Positions 1-7,970 of a stretch of DNA of 64,000 nt are shown here, in pieces. The translations under genes and the position numbers were made by a program. The notes under the pieces were generated by a model that had not been told where the DNA came from, searched no databases, and saw nothing but the letters and a program-made list of their open reading frames with translations. Location of the stretch: NCBI RefSeq assembly GCF_003057965.1, contig NZ_CP020921.1, positions 1,437,001 to 1,501,000 on the forward strand. The letters run 5' to 3'. Every line of letters begins with the position of its first letter. The stretch's first letter is position 1. The DNA is from Thermodesulfobium acidiphilum (GTDB lineage Bacteria; Thermodesulfobiota; Thermodesulfobiia; Thermodesulfobiales; Thermodesulfobiaceae).

Positions 1-96
1 TTTCAAAATCCTGGATCTCAGTTCATCGTCTAAATCCTTTGTCGCAAAGAGAGCCTGTTTTTGGAAACAAACTATACAATCAAGACACAATTTCAT
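1..96 (-). CDS. DUF89 (ARMT1-like) damage-control phosphatase, N-terminal fragment
   Basis: Partial gene running off the left edge; the first 32 codons are visible. Translation starts MKLCLDCIVCFQKQAL and continues with an acidic stretch. The LDC-x-x-C-F-x-x-Q-A-L pattern is the usual N-terminus of DUF89 proteins, metal-dependent phosphatases thought to remove damaged phosphometabolites. It begins inside the 3' end of the zinc-ribbon/HEAT gene (17-nt overlap), which suggests translational coupling. The catalytic core lies outside the window, so the family call rests on the N-terminal motif alone. Confidence 0.6.
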   Translation of the reverse strand, partial: MKLCLDCIVCFQKQALFATKDLDDELRSRILK

Positions 97-439
97 CTAT
101 ATAATTGTTCACAATTTTATTATTTTTTTGTTTGATCCTTCCTATGATATTAATAGCCTCATCTGAGTCAATTTGTTTTAGAGCCTTACATATTGCGATA
201 AGCTCCAGCGGATCGCTTGATCTATTTACGAGATCAGATAATTTTGGCAAAGCCTTTTTAATTTGTTTGTCACCAACCAATTTAATAGCTACCATTCTGA
301 TATCGAGTATTGGATGATCTAGAGATAATATTATCTTGTCTTCATAAGAAACATTACTCCTTAAATTTGCTTTGCAACAAGGACAGATATCTAAATTTTC
401 AGGTAACTCAGCTTTGCAAAATGGACAAAAATAATTTAT
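80..439 (-). CDS. small zinc-ribbon protein with HEAT-like repeats
   Basis: 119-residue soluble protein. A zinc ribbon comes first (CPFC near residues 5-8 and CPCC near 19-22), followed by alpha-helical HEAT-like segments (residues about 35-119), which suggests a scaffold or protein-binding role; the exact function is unknown. The first ATG in this frame lies after the zinc ribbon, at 295. A stop codon sits directly upstream of the ribbon and no ATG, GTG or TTG lies between. The best start is an ATA at 439-437, six bases after a GGGAG Shine-Dalgarno (450-446). It lies 35 nt downstream of the BI-1 gene and overlaps the DUF89 gene, so the three look like one operon. Confidence 0.6.
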   Translation of the reverse strand: MNYFCPFCKAELPENLDICPCCKANLRSNVSYEDKIILSLDHPILDIRMVAIKLVGDKQIKKALPKLSDLVNRSSDPLELIAICKALKQIDSDEAINIIGRIKQKNNKIVNNYIDEIVS

Positions 440-474
440 AACTTACTCCCAATAAACCTTTCAGTAATAAAAAT

Positions 475-1173
475 TTAGTCTCTTCTATTACCCATTATGT
501 TTAATAACATTAGAAACAGGTTTATAAAGTCCAAATAAAGTGTCAGGGCACCAAGCACTGTCTCTTTTCGCTCATCAAAGAGACCAGCTGCATATATCTT
601 TTTCAGTTTTTGCATGTCATATGCCGTAAGCCCTAAAAAAACAATCACGCCTACCACAGATAAAAGAAGTACCAGAGCACTGCTGTGTAAGAAAATATTT
701 ACGACAAAACCTATTATTATTGCAATAAGTCCTGCCATCATAAAAGTTCCCATCTTAGTAAGGTCTGCCTTCGTGGTATAGCCAAGCACTGCCATTATAC
801 CAAAAGATATAGCGGTAACGATGAAGGTAGAAGCTATAGAACTAGAAGTATAGACTACAAACAGCGTAGAAAACGTTACGCCTGTCAAGGCAGAATACAA
901 TATAAAGATAAATTCTGCAAGCTCAGCAGGTAGCTTCGTAATAGCAGCAGATAAGGTTATCACTGCAACAAATTGCAAACCGATTATCCCATAAAACAAA
1001 ATAGGATTGCCCAAAATAAGTTGCAAAATTGAAACATTAGATGCTACTACGTAAGAAATTACACCAGTAAACATGAGTCCTAAAAACATCCACGTAAAAA
1101 CTCCTCTAAAAAAGCCCGACACGTCTAAAGTTTCTGCTCTACTCGTTAACTCATCATTATATGATCTATACAT
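475..1173 (-). CDS. Bax inhibitor-1 (YccA/TMBIM) family membrane protein
   Basis: 232 residues with about seven hydrophobic membrane segments after a short polar N-terminus. The C-terminal pattern LYLDFINLFLMLL is typical of the BI-1/YccA/YetJ family, which includes pH-sensitive calcium-leak channels and FtsH modulators; the function in this organism is not known. A GTG at 1182 overlaps the AAGGAG Shine-Dalgarno, so the ATG at 1173, eight bases after it, is preferred. It is probably the first gene of an operon with the zinc-ribbon/HEAT and DUF89 genes; a terminator separates it from the small membrane protein upstream. Confidence 0.9.
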   Translation of the reverse strand: MYRSYNDELTSRAETLDVSGFFRGVFTWMFLGLMFTGVISYVVASNVSILQLILGNPILFYGIIGLQFVAVITLSAAITKLPAELAEFIFILYSALTGVTFSTLFVVYTSSSIASTFIVTAISFGIMAVLGYTTKADLTKMGTFMMAGLIAIIIGFVVNIFLHSSALVLLLSVVGVIVFLGLTAYDMQKLKKIYAAGLFDERKETVLGALTLYLDFINLFLMLLNIMGNRRD

Positions 1174-1240
1174 ACTTTCCACTCCTTTTTTTACTTATCC
1201 TTAATATTTTATATTTTATATCTAAAACGTTTATTTTACA

Positions 1241-1279
1241 ATAAAAAAGGGCATCGACCAATTATGCGATCAATACCCT
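1241..1279 (-). terminator. intrinsic terminator after the small membrane protein gene
   Basis: On the minus strand a stem of about 12 bp (arms 1279-1268 and 1259-1248, three G-U pairs, 8-nt loop) is followed by a run of T. It lies 12 nt downstream of the stop at 1292. Confidence 0.75.
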
Positions 1280-1291
1280 GAATTAAAAAAA

Positions 1292-1519
1292 CTATTTCTC
1301 CCCTTTTAACTTCTTTATCTCTTCCTTTAATCTATTTATTTCTTTTATAAGTTCTTCATTCGAAGCGCCACTTGATATAGAACATCTGCTCATTGCTGGT
1401 CTGAAAAGGTAAAAGAAAGCAAAAACCAATATACCAAGAAACAAAATAGGAAAGAACATGCCAAAAAATGGCATTCCGTAAAAACCATGACCATAAAAGC
1501 CCGGACCTGAGCACCACAT
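1292..1519 (-). CDS. small single-pass membrane protein with C-terminal coiled coil
   Basis: 75 residues. A short glycine-, histidine- and phenylalanine-rich N-terminus is followed by one membrane helix (about residues 15-40) and a highly charged helix (about 54-75) with heptad-like I/L spacing that probably forms a coiled coil. No family recognised. The ATG at 1519 follows a perfect GGAGGTGA Shine-Dalgarno and is preferred over a longer reading from 1582, which would run into the divergent promoter region. Monocistronic: it has its own terminator and faces away from the SemiSWEET gene. Confidence 0.7.
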   Translation of the reverse strand: MWCSGPGFYGHGFYGMPFFGMFFPILFLGILVFAFFYLFRPAMSRCSISSGASNEELIKEINRLKEEIKKLKGEK

Positions 1520-1592
1520 ATATATCACCTCCACATTTGTATTATATAATAGTTTATGATAAAAGTAAACTTTTTTATGCACAGATATTCTA

Positions 1593-1621
1593 TTAATAAA
1601 AATAACTTTTTGAGCTATAAT
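1593..1621 (+). promoter_or_regulatory. putative promoter of the SemiSWEET gene
   Basis: A perfect TATAAT (1616-1621) lies 17 bp after a weak TTAATA (1593-1598). The ATG begins seven bases after the -10 box and has no Shine-Dalgarno, so the message may be leaderless. Confidence 0.4.
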
Positions 1622-1627
1622 ATCTTC

Positions 1628-1888
1628 ATGTTCGAAACTTATCTTGGATTGTTTGCAGGTCTACTTACCACCAGTTCTCTCGTGCCTCAGGTAGTAAAGG
1701 CATGGAAAACGCGTTCAACAAATGATATATCCCTCATAATGTTAATTATGATGTGGATAGGAGTATTTTGTTGGGTGATATATGGCCTTTCTATATTTCA
1801 GATGCCCATAGTATTATGGAATTTCATAAGCTTTGTTTTACTATCAATTCTTTTATATTTCAAAAAAAATTCCAAAAATTCATGTTAG
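1628..1888 (+). CDS. SemiSWEET / PQ-loop family transporter
   Basis: 86 residues with three predicted membrane helices and the PQ motif (SLVPQVVKAW) near residues 17-26, the size and layout of bacterial SemiSWEET proteins, which dimerise to carry sugars across the membrane. The substrate cannot be read from sequence. The ATG at 1628 matches the family N-terminus; a reading from 1556 would add a non-homologous tail. There is no Shine-Dalgarno, and a TATAAT box ends six bases upstream of the ATG. Its stop overlaps the convergent cobA-hemD stop by four bases. Confidence 0.82.
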   Translation: MFETYLGLFAGLLTTSSLVPQVVKAWKTRSTNDISLIMLIMMWIGVFCWVIYGLSIFQMPIVLWNFISFVLLSILLYFKKNSKNSC

Positions 1889-3393
1889 CTCATATTCTTT
1901 ACATAACTTATCAAAGCCTTTACCAATCCGTTTATGTTGTATTCTTCTGCTTGAGCCACCACATTAAATCCCAAATTCTTTGCTTTCCCTGAGGTAATAG
2001 GCCCAATAGACACAACTTTAGCTTTTCTAAGCACTATATCTCTATAATCTCCTAATGATTCATAATAATACTCAGCTGTCTTAGAACTCGCAAAGGTTAG
2101 AAAGGTTTCTTTATCATCATTGAAAACCATTTCGATGTCATCCTTTGAAATTTTTTCTGGTTGTACGGAATATATATGAAAATCATCTACTACATATCCC
2201 TTTTCCAACAATCCTCTTACAAGCTCATCTCTGCCTTCTTTTGCTCTCGGTATCAAAATTTTTTTGGCTTCATCAGTTCTTTCAATACAATCAACAAGGC
2301 TTTCTGCCACAAACTTCTCAGGCACAATATCAGCTCTTATCCCATACTTTAAAAGAGCTTCGCTAGTCCCATCGCCTATCACAGCAATCTTGGATCTTAT
2401 ACACCTGCTATCATATCCAGATCTAAACAAGTTTTCAAAAAAGATATCTACTCCCGTTGATGAACTAAAAACAATGTACTCATAGCTATACAAGTTATTA
2501 AAAATAAAGTCAAATTCACTTTGATTAGCTATTTGAATACACTTTATAACAGGTATTTCAAAGACCTCTGCTCCTTCTTCTTTTAGCCTTTCACTTAGTA
2601 AACTCGCTTTTTTTCTTGATCTTGTTACTACAACTCTTTTTCCAAACAACGGTTTTTTCTCAAACCACATTAAGTCCTCTCTTAACTTTACTACGTTCCC
2701 AACCACAAACAGTGCAGGAGGTTTAATCGAATTTTCTTCAGCAAGATCTACTATATTTGACAAGTTTCCAATTACCACTCTCTGATTAGGAAGAGTGCCA
2801 TTTTGAATAAGTGCACATGGTATTTCTTTATCTTTTTTAACAGCAATTATTTTTTCTACTATCTTATCAAGTCTCTCTACCCCCATAAAGAACACAAGGG
2901 TATCTGCCCCAAGAGAGTGCTCCCAATCAATAGTAGAGTTCTCCTTTGTGGGATCCTCATGCCCGGTAAAAATAGCATACGATGAAGCCACTTTCCTGTG
3001 TGTAACAGGAATTCCTGCATACAAAGGCACAGCCAAGGCTGCACTAATTCCAGGAACCAATTCAAATTCTATACCTCTTTCTTTTAGATATAAAGCCTCT
3101 TCACCTCCCCTACCAAACAAAAATGGGTCACCACCCTTTAGTCTGACTACTATTTTGCCATCAGATGCTCTATCAGCAAGTAATTTGTTTATATCTTCTT
3201 GTTTCATTGCATGTTTACTTGATTCTTTTCCCACATAGATTTGTTCACAGTCTTCTGGTGCAATTGCCAAAAGCTCTTTGGGAATAAGCCTATCAAATAC
3301 CAGAACTTGAGCCTTTTTTAAAATATTCATTCCTCGTATAGTAAAGAGTCCTTCGTTTCCAGGACCTGCACCTACTAAGAAAACCTTCCCCAT
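1885..3393 (-). CDS. cobA-hemD: uroporphyrinogen-III C-methyltransferase / uroporphyrinogen-III synthase fusion
   Basis: 502-residue two-domain enzyme of tetrapyrrole synthesis. Residues about 1-240 are the SAM-dependent methyltransferase (VGAGPGN at 7-13, RLKGGDPFLFGRGGEE from 84), giving precorrin-2. Residues about 250-495 are uroporphyrinogen-III synthase, starting at KRVVVTRS. The fusion couples ring closure to methylation and so directs flux to siroheme or cobalamin. The small siroheme reductase near 46.4 kb is a possible user. A clear Shine-Dalgarno (AAGGAG) precedes the ATG. It is the last gene of a minus-strand run with ubiX, ubiA and ubiD, 20 nt from ubiX. Confidence 0.95.
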   Translation of the reverse strand: MGKVFLVGAGPGNEGLFTIRGMNILKKAQVLVFDRLIPKELLAIAPEDCEQIYVGKESSKHAMKQEDINKLLADRASDGKIVVRLKGGDPFLFGRGGEEALYLKERGIEFELVPGISAALAVPLYAGIPVTHRKVASSYAIFTGHEDPTKENSTIDWEHSLGADTLVFFMGVERLDKIVEKIIAVKKDKEIPCALIQNGTLPNQRVVIGNLSNIVDLAEENSIKPPALFVVGNVVKLREDLMWFEKKPLFGKRVVVTRSRKKASLLSERLKEEGAEVFEIPVIKCIQIANQSEFDFIFNNLYSYEYIVFSSSTGVDIFFENLFRSGYDSRCIRSKIAVIGDGTSEALLKYGIRADIVPEKFVAESLVDCIERTDEAKKILIPRAKEGRDELVRGLLEKGYVVDDFHIYSVQPEKISKDDIEMVFNDDKETFLTFASSKTAEYYYESLGDYRDIVLRKAKVVSIGPITSGKAKNLGFNVVAQAEEYNINGLVKALISYVKNMS

Positions 3394-3413
3394 TCTCTTA
3401 CGCTCCTTAAAGT

Positions 3414-3986
3414 TTAAGATTTATTGTTGCACTTCCACGGTTTTAAAAGATTGTTGTCAATTCCTATCCTGTTTAAAGTCTTTGCTACTACAAAATCTAC
3501 CATATCTTCTACTGATTTTGGTTTATTATAAAATCCTGGGCAAGCAGGCAAAATAATGCCTCCTGCCATAATAACCCTTTTCATATTCTCAACATGAATC
3601 AAATTTAAAGGAGTTTCTCTAAAAACCAAAATCAGTTTTATACCTTCCTTGAGAGCTACATCACAAATTCGCTCCAAAAGATTTGAAGACAAACCATTGG
3701 CTACGCTGGAAAGAGTTGCAGCAGAACATGGGCAAATAATTACAGCTTCAGGTTTTTGTGAGCCTGATGCATATTTGCAGTTAAAATCACTTTCATCATA
3801 AAAGCTTACATCGCTATACCTTTTTTTTATCGAATTTACATCGACACCCTCTTCATCCATCATCACAAGACTCGCTGCCCTGGTATATATCACACACAGA
3901 TCATATTCTCTTTTTAAAACATCAATCATTCTTAATGCATACCTGATCCCACTTGCTCCAGTAATACCTATTACAATCTTTTTCAA
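3414..3986 (-). CDS. ubiX: UbiX-type flavin prenyltransferase
   Basis: 190 residues. It makes prenylated FMN, the cofactor of UbiD-type decarboxylases. The N-terminal nucleotide-binding motif GITGASGIRYA, the CPCSAATLSSVANGLSSNL segment and RETPLNLIHVENM are diagnostic. The TTG at 3986 is chosen because it follows the AAGGTGG Shine-Dalgarno by five bases; a GTG at 3995 lies inside that site. Its presence beside ubiD and ubiA says the three genes serve one quinone pathway, probably menaquinone. Confidence 0.95.
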   Translation of the reverse strand: MKKIVIGITGASGIRYALRMIDVLKREYDLCVIYTRAASLVMMDEEGVDVNSIKKRYSDVSFYDESDFNCKYASGSQKPEAVIICPCSAATLSSVANGLSSNLLERICDVALKEGIKLILVFRETPLNLIHVENMKRVIMAGGIILPACPGFYNKPKSVEDMVDFVVAKTLNRIGIDNNLLKPWKCNNKS

Positions 3987-4002
3987 TTTATCCACCTTGG
4001 TA

Positions 4003-4851
4003 TTATTTTATTAACACAGAAAAAATTACAAAAGTAGCATATATAAATGAACAAATAGCATTAACGTTAAAAAAAGCCATATCTATTTTAGAAAGATCGT
4101 TAGGCTTTACTAGCGAATGCTCGTATAACAGAAGGCCTGCAAATATAATTAAGCCTAGATAGTAAATAAAATTTATGTGAGCCATTATTCCAATTGGAGA
4201 CAAAAAGAGTATTGTCAGAGAGTGAAATAATCTCGCTACATATAAGGAATTCTTTTCACCTATTGCAACGGGAATAGAATGAAGTCCCTGTTTTATATCA
4301 TACTTTAGATCCTGAAGGGAGTACAAAACGTCAAACCCTGCAAGCCAGAAAACTACAGCCAGCATCATAAAAAATGGCACTAAACCGAAATCATTTCTCA
4401 ATGCTATCCACGCTCCGCCAGGAGCTAGACTGAGTGCAAGACCTAAAACAATATGACTTAGTGCGGTAAACCTTTTCGTATATGAATAGAAAAAAACTAT
4501 AAAAAGCGCTACAGGAGACAATAAAAAAGTCAAATTTCCAAGTAAATAAGAGGTCAAAATAAACATCGTTGAACAAAAACATACAAACAAAAACATATCT
4601 TTTCTTTTTACTGCGCCTTTGGGAATAGATCTCTTCGCAGTTCTTGGATTGAATTTATCAATATTTGCATCTGCAAATCGATTAAAAGACATGGCAGCAG
4701 CCCTTGCAAACAAAAGCGCTAGTACTATAAGAATCAATTTATTAATTTCAGGGAAACCATTTGAAGCTATAAATGCAGAGGCCAATAAAAAAGGCAGCGA
4801 AAAAACAGTATGTTCTACTCTTATATCGTTGAGAATGTTCGTTAGTTTCAA
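4003..4851 (-). CDS. ubiA: UbiA-family prenyltransferase (quinone biosynthesis)
   Basis: About 282 residues and eight to nine membrane helices. It attaches a polyprenyl chain to an aromatic acid. The aspartate-rich motif is seen as NRFADANIDKFNPRT near residues 57-71, and the second as DVLYSLQDLKYDIKQG near 175-190. With UbiX and UbiD it fits the prenylation step of the futalosine-type menaquinone pathway (MqnP-like), an inference because no mqn genes are in the window. The TTG at 4851 has no Shine-Dalgarno. An ATT at 4866 or ATA at 4869 in the same frame sits 9-12 bases after GAAAGGGG, so the protein may be five or six residues longer. Confidence 0.93.
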   Translation of the reverse strand: MKLTNILNDIRVEHTVFSLPFLLASAFIASNGFPEINKLILIVLALLFARAAAMSFNRFADANIDKFNPRTAKRSIPKGAVKRKDMFLFVCFCSTMFILTSYLLGNLTFLLSPVALFIVFFYSYTKRFTALSHIVLGLALSLAPGGAWIALRNDFGLVPFFMMLAVVFWLAGFDVLYSLQDLKYDIKQGLHSIPVAIGEKNSLYVARLFHSLTILFLSPIGIMAHINFIYYLGLIIFAGLLLYEHSLVKPNDLSKIDMAFFNVNAICSFIYATFVIFSVLIK

Positions 4852-4894
4852 TACAAATTGATTAATTATATTCTCAAACCCCTTTCAATCAAGG

Positions 4895-6346
4895 CTAAAA
4901 TCCATATTCTTTCCAACGTTTGCTTACTAAATCTTTTATTTTTTTGTCCATCTTGATATCAGGAGGAAATTCTCTTACCAGTCCCTCTTCTTTCATTTTT
5001 CGTGTTGCGTCTATACCCATCTTGGAACCAAATCTTGGATAAGGTGCAGCATGATCCAGAACGTCCACCGGACCCTTTACAATTTCAATGTCCCTTTCTG
5101 GATCCACGTTATTAAGAGCTTTCCATCTTACAAATGACATATCGTGAACGTTTACATCTTCATCAACCACTATAATAAATTTAGTAAAACTCATCTGACC
5201 AAGTCCCCATAGCGCATGCATAACCTTTCTAGCATGACCAGGATATTGCTTTCTAATTGAAACTACTGCTAAATTATGAAAAACCCCCTCAATAGGCAAG
5301 TTTATATCTACTATCTCAGGCAAAGTCATCTTTAACATAGGGAGAAATATTCTTTCAGTAGCCTTGCCAAGATATGCATCCTCCATAGGAGGTCTACCCA
5401 CAATAGTAGCTACATAAATAGGATTTTTTCTATGAGTAATACACTCAACATGAAAAACAGGAAAATCATCTTCCAAAGAATAAAATCCAGTATGATCTCC
5501 AAATGGTCCTTCTCGTCTAAGTTCTCCCTTAATTACATATCCCTCTAGTACAAATTCAGCTTGGGCTGGCACAAATAAATCAGAAGTTATAGCCTTAACC
5601 ATCTCCACACCAGAACCTCTCAAAAAACCTGCAAAAACGAATTCATCAACGTTTGGGGGTAAAGGTGCCGTAGCAGCATAAATAGTAGCTGGGTCAGCTC
5701 CAATAGCTACCGCGACAGGCATTTTTTCCCCAGGATTTAACTTTGAGTAGTGTCTTGCTCCATCTTTGTGATGATGCCAGTGCATACCAGTCGTATTTTT
5801 ATCAAAAACTTGCATCCTATACATCCCAAGGTTTCTCTCTTTTGTCATTGGATCTTGAGTAATAACAAGCGGCAGAGTAATAAAAGGGCCACCATCAAGC
5901 GGCCAACAATATAGTACTGGCAAATCCCCTAAATTTACACTATCCCCTTCTAAAATTATTTCCTGGCACGGAGCCTTACTTACAATTTTTGGTTTAATGT
6001 TCATAAGTCCTAAAATATCAGGCAAAGACTTCAGAGCGTCCCAGAAGCCAATTTTCTTGGTAGGAAACCTAAGCAATTCTTCAATCCTTTTAGCAATGTC
6101 ATCAGGATTTCCTATTGCGCTTACCACTCTATCCCAAGTACCAAAAATATTAATAGCCAAAGGAAAATTAGAGTCTTTTACCTTTTCAAAGTAAAGAGCA
6201 GGTCCTCCTACTTTTACAAATCTATCCGCAATCTCCGTTATTTCAAGATACCTGTCAACTTCAACCTTTATTTTTTTCAGTTCATTTCTCTTCTCTAAAA
6301 AGGATAGGTATTCACCCAACGACGAAAAGGCGCTTATTTTACTCAC
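4895..6346 (-). CDS. ubiD: UbiD-family decarboxylase (menaquinone or ubiquinone type)
   Basis: 483 residues; a prenyl-FMN-dependent decarboxylase of a quinone precursor. Diagnostic stretches are MYRMQVFDKNTTGMHWHHHKDGARH, the E-x6-E-x2-containing region around LRREGPFGDHTGFYS, and a C-terminal DH-x-APYPRFGSKMGIDAT. The N-terminus SSLGEYLSFLEKRNELKKI matches the family start. The GTG at 6346 lies within the AGGGAG Shine-Dalgarno; an in-frame ATA at 6337 is eight bases after that site and could be the real start. It is first in the quinone run ubiD-ubiA-ubiX. Confidence 0.94.
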   Translation of the reverse strand: MSKISAFSSLGEYLSFLEKRNELKKIKVEVDRYLEITEIADRFVKVGGPALYFEKVKDSNFPLAINIFGTWDRVVSAIGNPDDIAKRIEELLRFPTKKIGFWDALKSLPDILGLMNIKPKIVSKAPCQEIILEGDSVNLGDLPVLYCWPLDGGPFITLPLVITQDPMTKERNLGMYRMQVFDKNTTGMHWHHHKDGARHYSKLNPGEKMPVAVAIGADPATIYAATAPLPPNVDEFVFAGFLRGSGVEMVKAITSDLFVPAQAEFVLEGYVIKGELRREGPFGDHTGFYSLEDDFPVFHVECITHRKNPIYVATIVGRPPMEDAYLGKATERIFLPMLKMTLPEIVDINLPIEGVFHNLAVVSIRKQYPGHARKVMHALWGLGQMSFTKFIIVVDEDVNVHDMSFVRWKALNNVDPERDIEIVKGPVDVLDHAAPYPRFGSKMGIDATRKMKEEGLVREFPPDIKMDKKIKDLVSKRWKEYGF

Positions 6347-6351
6347 TCCCT

Positions 6352-6388
6352 AAAAAAAATAAAAACTACACTAGAGCCACACAGCTCT
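6352..6388 (-). terminator. possible weak terminator between uspA and ubiD
   Basis: On the minus strand a 5-bp stem AGAGC/GCTCT with a 6-nt loop (6388-6373) is followed seven bases later by a long T-rich tract. The stem is short, so this may only attenuate read-through. Confidence 0.35.
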
Positions 6389-6418
6389 TAAAAAGTATTA
6401 TTTTATTATTTTAATATT

Positions 6419-6847
6419 CTATTTAACCAGAATTACCGGAACCTTTGCATTTTTTAAGATTGAATAAGCAACGCTACCCAGAAGTCCGGATAAAGGGTTT
6501 AGCCCTTTATTTCCAACTACAATTCTATCAATATTATTTTCTTCAACATACTTCAAAATTTCTTTCGCAGGGTCACCGCCAGATAGTAATACTGCCTTTA
6601 CATTAACTCCTGCATCATCAAAAATTTTTTTTGCTTCATTCAATTTTTTGGAAAAAGCTAAATCACAAGCTTCATTAATCTTCTCTGGATCCACAAAAAC
6701 ATCGTCACTTACATATGTCCAGTCATATGCGCAACCAACTGTAAGCAATATAACTTCAACCGATTGGTGCTCCTTTGCTAAATTTAAAGCAAATTCAGCA
6801 GCCTTCAATGAGGGCTTCGACCCGTCCACAGCAACTAAAACTTTCAT
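6419..6847 (-). CDS. universal stress protein (UspA family)
   Basis: 142 residues with the Usp alpha/beta fold: MKVLVAVDGSKPS at the N-terminus and the ATP-binding signature GNKGLNPLSGLLGSVAYSILKNAKVPVILVK (G-x2-G-x9-G-S-type) at the C-terminus, so it probably binds ATP. The ATG at 6847 follows AAGGAGG by five bases; a longer reading to 6919 would overlap the preceding gene. The gap to the upstream selenoprotein gene is 23 nt, so the two are probably co-transcribed, which points to a stress or redox setting for both. Confidence 0.92.
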   Translation of the reverse strand: MKVLVAVDGSKPSLKAAEFALNLAKEHQSVEVILLTVGCAYDWTYVSDDVFVDPEKINEACDLAFSKKLNEAKKIFDDAGVNVKAVLLSGGDPAKEILKYVEENNIDRIVVGNKGLNPLSGLLGSVAYSILKNAKVPVILVK

Positions 6848-6870
6848 TTTTACCTCCTTAAAGTTATGGT

Positions 6871-7215
6871 TTAGATTTTTGCCAGATCCATTAGAAGCCT
6901 CGGATCTGGATTTATACATAAATACGGAGCCTCTGTAACATCATCATAACAAAGATCTAACACATGATCAATTTGTCCAAAGTATTTATCTGTAAGGAAA
7001 TCAATGTACACGTTTAGTTCTTCTTCCCAGAAAATCAGATCATGCTTAAATTTATTAATCTCATCTGGTAATACAATTCTTGCCTGCAAACTGCTAGGCT
7101 CTGGATCAGCTCAAGCACCACAATATTTTATAGGTGCACTAATAATGATATAAGCTGTTCCTTTTGTTCTCGCATGAATAAATTTTCTTGCTTCATCTGT
7201 TACTCTTATTTTCAC
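6871..7215 (-). CDS. small selenoprotein with CxxU motif (in-frame UGA read as selenocysteine)
   Basis: A GTG at 7215, eight bases after GGGGAG, opens a frame that meets a single UGA (7113-7111) and then stays open to a TAA at 6871. Read through, it gives 114 residues: VKIRVTDEARKFIHAR at the N-terminus, a Cys-Gly-Ala-Sec motif at 32-35, then ADPEPSS and a conserved-looking acidic tail with further cysteines (CYDD, YLCINPDPR). The Sec-containing CxxU layout suggests a redox or metal-binding role. It recalls the small CC/Se-motif and HesB-like (seleno)proteins, but I cannot confirm the family. A SECIS-like hairpin follows the UGA. It lies between phoU and uspA, and standard gene calling would give only the 72-residue C-terminal part. 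Confidence 0.75.
7082..7113 (-). promoter_or_regulatory. bacterial SECIS-like element after the UGA codon
   Basis: After the UGA (7113-7111) there are 11 nt, then GCCU, a bulged A, GCA, the loop GUU, UGC and AGGC (7099-7082). This gives 4 bp, a one-base bulge, 3 bp and a GU-containing loop. The E. coli fdhF SECIS has the same order and the same 11-nt spacing, with a bulged U instead of A. Confidence 0.7.
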
Positions 7216-7293
7216 AGCTGCATCTCCCCACATTCAAACTAAAATCTTAATTTTTTAAAATTTAACTCCCCTCACAGCCAAATTTAACTTTAG

Positions 7294-7953
7294 TTAGGGC
7301 TTCATATGCTTTACGTTCTTGCCTCTCACAATATATAACACGTCTTCAGCAATATTTGTAGCATGATCTCCCAATCTTTCAAAATGTCTGGTAATAAACA
7401 ACCAATCGATAATTCTCTCGCAATTAAAGCGTCTTTCAGTAAGTTCCTTTTTTAAATTTTGCAGGATATTGTGATAATCCTCATCTACAGCATCATCATC
7501 TTCTATTACGCTAAGAGCCATTTCTTCGTTTTTTTCAACAAGAGAAGTAATAGCGTTTCTTACCATAACTTTCACTTTCTTAGCCATATCAGGAATTTTT
7601 TGCATAAAGAGTTCAATTGGTGGATCTTTTAACAAATTTATAGCAGACACTGCAATACTTTTCGTTTCATCAGACATCCTTTCAAGATCTACGATTATTC
7701 TCATAATCATAACTATATATCTAAGATCCTTTGCTACTGGTTGATAAAGCGCCAGCATAGTCATGCACTGTTCTTCTATATCTATCTCAAGTTCATCAGT
7801 AATCTTCTCGCTTTCAATAACTTCTTGAGCTATTCTTGAATCCCTCTCTAGAATAGAAAGAATTACCAAATCTATCGCTCTCTCCACAAGAGTTGTCATT
7901 TCAAAAAGCTTTTTCGTTAATTCTCTGATCTCTATATCAAAATGTCTTTCCAA
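7294..7953 (-). CDS. phoU: phosphate uptake regulator PhoU
   Basis: 219 residues, all alpha-helical, with two PhoU repeats of about 100 residues. E/DxxxD-type metal-binding patterns are seen around DLERMSDETKSIA and FERLGDHATNIAEDV. It represses phosphate uptake and signalling when phosphate is plentiful, working through the Pst transporter. The TTG start follows GAGAGGTG by five bases. It is last in pstC-pstA-pstB-phoU, 17 nt after pstB. Confidence 0.95.
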   Translation of the reverse strand: MERHFDIEIRELTKKLFEMTTLVERAIDLVILSILERDSRIAQEVIESEKITDELEIDIEEQCMTMLALYQPVAKDLRYIVMIMRIIVDLERMSDETKSIAVSAINLLKDPPIELFMQKIPDMAKKVKVMVRNAITSLVEKNEEMALSVIEDDDAVDEDYHNILQNLKKELTERRFNCERIIDWLFITRHFERLGDHATNIAEDVLYIVRGKNVKHMKP

Positions 7954-7970
7954 AGATACACCTCTCTTTC

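Noticed and set aside
80-317. Plus-strand reading 105-317 and many other antisense readings throughout
   Set aside because: They mirror real genes on the other strand, lack ribosome sites and have no recognisable protein features.
6871-7215. The UGA as an ordinary nonsense mutation making a pseudogene
   Set aside because: Both sides keep codon structure, the residue falls in a CxxU motif, and a SECIS-like hairpin with standard spacing follows.
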